Assembly (NCBI GenBank): GCA_905182715.1
Contig: CAJJCP010000010.1
Location: 1-56,088 of the forward strand
Direction: 5' to 3'
From: an uncultured Candidatus Poseidoniales archaeon
Lineage (GTDB): Archaea > Thermoplasmatota > Poseidoniia > Poseidoniales > Poseidoniaceae
Length of the DNA stretch: 56,088 nt
Made by a program: the position numbers and the translations under genes
The notes under the pieces: model-generated
What the model saw: only the letters and a program-made list of their open reading frames with translations
What the model was told of the DNA's origin: nothing
Databases searched by the model: none
Part shown: piece after piece, positions 52,194-56,088 of the stretch
Layout: each line of letters opens with the position of its first letter
How positions within the stretch are numbered: position 1 is the first letter of the stretch

Positions 52194-52772
52194 TCACCGA
52201 GTCGCTAATGCGTCAGTGATTTCCTTCATTGAAAGGTTCTGTTCTCTGGCAACTAATGCAAGGCACATCCACGTACTGACATATCCCAATGCTTGTTGTT
52301 TGCGCTTTGCTCTGCGTTCGACTTCATCAAGCGAGATTTCAGACGACTTCGAGATGAATTTGGCCAATCTCTGAGTGAGTTTTGCTCGAGGGTCGAGGGA
52401 ATCTGAAACGTGAAGTGAGGCATTACTCGTGATGGGTGTTGTTGCTTTAGGAGCGGGTTGAGATTCCTTTGTGTTCGAATGAGGTTGTTGTTGTTCGGGA
52501 TGAACGGGGTGAAGCAATCGAGATGGCCGGGGAAACCAACCGAGGGGTGATTGAACACCGGAGAGTGAAACGGTTGGAGTAAGCGAACCTTCCTCGCCAG
52601 TAAGCCAACCTTTGCCAATTAAGGCTTGAACCACTTTCTCTGCTTCACCTGGAGAAACCCATTCCATGTCAAACGAAATTATTCGTTCAATATCTAATGC
52701 TCCAAGTGTTTCTCCGTCTCGAAAGCAGATGGCAAGAACGCGCCGAATATCTTCGATATCCTCACTCGCCAT
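52194..52772 (-). CDS. DUF2240 family archaeal protein
   Basis: The 192-residue product follows the archaeal DUF2240 pattern: an N-terminal winged-helix-like segment (IISFDMEWVSPGEAEKVVQA, then LIGKGWLTGEEGSLTPTVSL), a variable Pro/Ser-rich linker and a helical C-terminal domain (SLDEVERRAKRKQQALGYVS, then MCLALVAREQNLSMKEI). No catalytic motif is visible. It is convergent with the RND gene and upstream of the large surface-protein gene on the same strand. Function is unknown. Confidence 0.75.
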   Translation of the reverse strand: MASEDIEDIRRVLAICFRDGETLGALDIERIISFDMEWVSPGEAEKVVQALIGKGWLTGEEGSLTPTVSLSGVQSPLGWFPRPSRLLHPVHPEQQQPHSNTKESQPAPKATTPITSNASLHVSDSLDPRAKLTQRLAKFISKSSEISLDEVERRAKRKQQALGYVSTWMCLALVAREQNLSMKEITDALATR

Positions 52773-52815
52773 AGAGTAAACAATCAGTCCTTCTTGAAGA
52801 AGTTAGGCATTGACC

Positions 52816-55800
52816 CTATTCCATCCGAGTGAAGGATTGGTCGGAGTTTTGTTTCCATGAACCGCAGTGAGTTCCAGAGTAGAAAGTTTGACTTCCCTCA
52901 TATCGATACTCTCCGCCTCCTGGGAGTTGGGAGTAGTCGGATACCGAACTCCCTACTTCAGGCATCGATGCAGTCACTTTGACTTCAGGTGCAGGTGCAT
53001 CCACTTGTGCCTTCGGAGGTGGGCCTTTGAGGTTCGAAGGAGCCTTCTTGGTTCCGTCCGCTCGTGAAGGTGGACCAGTAATCGGAGTTACAGGGTGTGA
53101 ATCAGCAGAGAGGCCTTCCTGTTCGCCCCTTTTGCGCAGTAAGATGAAAACGATTCCTATCAATACCAATACTCCTCCGCCTGCAGAAATCACAACGAGG
53201 GAGCTTGACATGGCATCACTTTGTTGGGAATAGTTTTGTAACCATTTATTGTTCATTTCATCCAGTTCCCAAATGCTTTGTTCAGCATCGACTTCAATGA
53301 GAAGTGTCCAGTCGCCATCAGGAACGGTGATCGCTGCACGTATATTGACTGCAGCATTTCCTGCAATTGATGATATCAATTCTCGTCCCACTACAGAGGT
53401 GATTTCATTTTGAACAATACTGATTGTAACATTGAACGGTACATCAATTTGTTCTCCAGCACTGAAGATCTGCATTTCCATGCGTAATGTTGAACCTTGA
53501 CTCGTGTCTCCTTCAAAATCTACGGAACGGATTTCTAAGTCTGGACCAATGTCACTCAGAGATGAAATCAACCAAGGATTGTTAGCAGAATTACCACTCG
53601 ATGAAGTAAGTTCCCAGCCAGCATCATCACTGCCACTTGCCCAGCAGGCGATGTTTGATTGAGTCGAGAGTGTCGAAGGGTTTCCTTGTTCTGCGAAATT
53701 ATAGATGAAACTGAACATTGTTTTCCCATCAAAAACGGTCGAAGATTCGCGACTAAGCGTGAGAACTGGCCACTCGAAGTTCAGTGATTGAATTTGACAA
53801 TTTAGGGTGAGGTTCTCTGTCCAAGAATTTGCCTCAGCAATATTTACACCGATTTCGACGTTATCTAAATGGTATCTCGATATCCCACTTGTTAAAGTTG
53901 AAGGTAACAGAACTGGAGCATTCCCGTCTAATCTCATATTCGGTAATTCAGTCGAATACAGATTTTCAGAATCATAAGGGTCCCAGATCTCCAATACGGT
54001 TTGATGCCAAAGCCCAGAACCCATTGGGGTTTGAATTTGGGCAGAGAGTTGACCATCAATCACTTCGGCAGAAAAACTATTGGAAAAGAAATCATTCTGA
54101 ATCTTTCCTCTCCAAAATACGGATACATATCCGTTGTAGGGTGTGTTGCTGATCAAATGATGAATCGTGGCATTCAATTGCACATATTCTCCTGAAATTA
54201 TGCTCCAACCGGTTGTAAGTTCGCCTTTGACTGGCCCATCAATGTCTTGAAGGGGTTCGACGAGTATGGACATCTGTCGTTCTAAGACCCATTGCCCTTC
54301 TAAAACATGTACACTTGTCCCATCATAATCATCAATTTGAACTTCAAGATGGCCGATATCAATGTTCGAGTTGACAAAAGTCCAATCGACCTTACCAATG
54401 AAATGAATCACTAAACTCTCATTCTCAGTGGTTGCAAAGCATGAATTCTCAACTTGAATACGAGCATCCATCTCTTCACATGTATCCAAGTTGGTATTGT
54501 ATCGCATCCCAAGTGTTTCATCGTTGCCAAGTTCAATTCGAACTTGGGCGATGTCAGAGAGGGAATTGCTGTCACTTACGATGACCTTCCATCCGACTTG
54601 ACCGGTTGGTTCGAGCCGCTGAGCCCCACTTTCAGATGTTTCAAACAAAGGCTCAATCAAAGAAATATTTGCCTTCACGGGAGTTCGGCTCATCCAAGAG
54701 AGTAAACCATTGGTGGGGTAGATTTCTGCATTTCGAATGTTTTTACCGGCTAAGTTGGCCCCTTCGAGTGTGACGTGGACCATTTGGTGGTCCGCGTTCG
54801 CTGTGTCGTTCACCGTCAAATTTAGCAGCCAAGAATCACCTGCTTGGGTAAATGTCAGAGGTGCTTGAACCGATTCATCGACTGAATATTGCCCATCGGC
54901 ATCACTGTCATGAAGCGCTTCAATCCAAACAAAAGCTTGTACAGTAGCATCGTTAAATCCGCCAACATCATAGAATTCAAATTCAACATTCCGTGCAGCC
55001 ATTTCATTGAGATAAGCCCCAGTGCTTGGCGATGTTGAAGTTTGAAGTGGAGCGTCCACATTCAGTATGAATTCCTTCGATGAAGGATTCACATTGAGGG
55101 TGAAGTCGTCCTGCGTGCGTGCTTCAAGCCATATTCGAGCATCACCTGAACTGGAGTTTGGAAGGGTGTATGACATGACCGTTTCTTGCCCGGTTTGTAG
55201 CGTAAACCATTCACCCGTAGAATTGAACCATCCAAAGTTTGAGTGTTCTACATCGACATGTAACCTTCCTTCGATTACGCCATAAAGCAGTCGAGTCGCT
55301 GTGGAATTGAAACTATGATCGATGGTCACCTCGAATTGGACTCCATCGGGAAAACTTCTCCTGTCGAAACATCTGGCTCCCCTTGACTCGAAAAAGAAGA
55401 TGAATACTCGATGACATGCACATCAAGAATATTTTCATGTTGATGGTATCTGGACTTCTATATTTGGTTTCATGAAGGCCATGGTTTGAATTTCAAGTGC
55501 AAGGTAATCACTTGGTAGTCCTTCTGCAATGGCAATACTCCATTTCATTTCATCCCCGTCTGGTGTTGTTGAAACTGTGCGACGACCGTCAACCTCGCTC
55601 TGTTTCAATATCCCATCGGAATCGTCGATGACTAAATGCTTCGGTTCCAGCATCCCATGTAATGCGTGCGGCATTGCTGTTCGCTTAGGTTGAGTCCGTC
55701 ACTGTTCGTTGAATGCAACAGCAGGGAATAACGTTGAGTTCGCTCCGTAGGAGGAATGGAAACGTCGTCAGTTCGATCGGCGCTGCATTCGGATGGAGCG

Positions 55801-56088
55801 AAGACTGGGATGCTGTCCAAGAAGCGTTGATTCTTCGGAGTATATTTTGACATCGTCCAGGTTTGGTATCTTCCAATTATTGAGTTCATCGGTACTGAGC
55901 TTGACTCGGTATTGGAAGAAGGAGTTGTTCTTGCCCGACGAGCATCAATGAATGGTTTCCCACTTGGAAGTATTCTGAATTGTTTTCCGGGCCCCATGGG
56001 GAGCCAGTCGGAAGTACTCCAGTAAACTCGAATCATCGCCATATCTTGTATTGCAATTCCAGCGATGTATCGGCAGCAGCAGTTCCAG
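52816..56088 (-). CDS. Large membrane-anchored surface protein, N-terminus outside the window, many frameshifts in the first 750 bases
   Basis: The intact part (55329-52816, 837 residues) is a beta-rich ectodomain with repeated Ig-like segments, a CARDB-like domain (DLEIRSVDFEGDTSQGSTLR) and one membrane helix (LVVISAGGGVLVLIGIVFIL). A Pro/Lys-rich cytoplasmic tail follows, with the aromatic ending GEYRYEGSQTFYSG. Upstream the protein continues in shifting frames: VHVIEYSSSFSSQGEPDVST joins GEVFPDGVQFEVTIDHS near 55345, MKWSIAIAEGLPSDYLALEI lies around 55500, and FFQYRVKLSTDELNNWKIPN around 55900. At least five shifts lie within 55345-56040. Layout matches the giant surface protein at 31773-36852. 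Ligand unknown. Confidence 0.7.

Overview
The window is a piece of an archaeal chromosome, most likely from a marine planktonic euryarchaeon of the Marine Group II (Poseidoniales) type. The archaeal assignment rests on RNA polymerase subunits A'' and L, ribosomal protein L30e, EF-1 beta, the beta-CASP/KH termination factor FttA beside the proteasome beta subunit, archaeal-type AsnRS and TrpRS, a ZPR1-like zinc-finger protein, TruD, and an RNase P RNA with a long P1 helix. The Marine Group II placement is an inference from giant thrombospondin-3-repeat surface proteins, several RND/MMPL exporters, bacterial-style thyA/folA and nickel superoxide dismutase in one stretch.

Layout. 0-1.4 kb: end of the RNA polymerase operon (rpoA2, rpl30e). 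1.4-10.4 kb: envelope block with a calcium-binding repeat protein, a 900-residue CD36/LIMP-2-like membrane protein and an RND exporter. 10.4-19.1 kb: Old Yellow Enzyme-like oxidoreductase, MazG-like pyrophosphohydrolase, thyA-folA, a PlsC acyltransferase, trpS and a ZPR1 gene pair. 19.1-23.4 kb: psmB, fttA, a homologue of pyruvoyl-dependent arginine decarboxylase lacking the self-cleavage serines, and tRNA-Pro. 23.4-31.7 kb: parvulin, two glycosyltransferase-type genes, HAD phosphatase, a 35-residue zinc ribbon, a saccharopine-dehydrogenase-like gene, asnS, carbamate kinase, sodN-sodX, tRNA-Lys and rpiA. 31.8-41.1 kb: a giant surface protein, RNase P RNA, a second RND exporter and a glycosyltransferase. 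41.2-45.9 kb: a disulfide/redox cluster (epimerase, thioredoxin-fold protein, VKOR, HTHD-motif protein, a second thioredoxin-fold membrane protein). 45.9-49.4 kb: translation and transcription genes (rlmE, OB-fold protein, zinc finger plus EF-1 beta, truD, rpoL). 49.6-56.1 kb: a third RND exporter, a DUF2240 protein and another large surface protein running off the end. No stretch of more than about 300 bases lacks a gene.

The most novel item is the CD36-like protein at 5.1-7.8 kb. It has the two-membrane-anchor layout and several sequence hallmarks of the eukaryotic scavenger receptor/lysosomal membrane family, plus a large insert with a calcium-binding motif. The same D-x-D-x-D-G type of motif also appears in the loop of the second RND exporter and in the repeat protein.

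A strong technical pattern runs through the window. Many genes, including essential trpS, rpoA2 and fttA, are broken by single-base shifts, mostly one extra base and several beside short homopolymers. They cluster densely in the last 750 bases, while 22-30 kb and 49-55.3 kb read cleanly. I interpret these as consensus errors rather than real pseudogenes, so interrupted genes are annotated as single coding regions with the approximate shift sites given.
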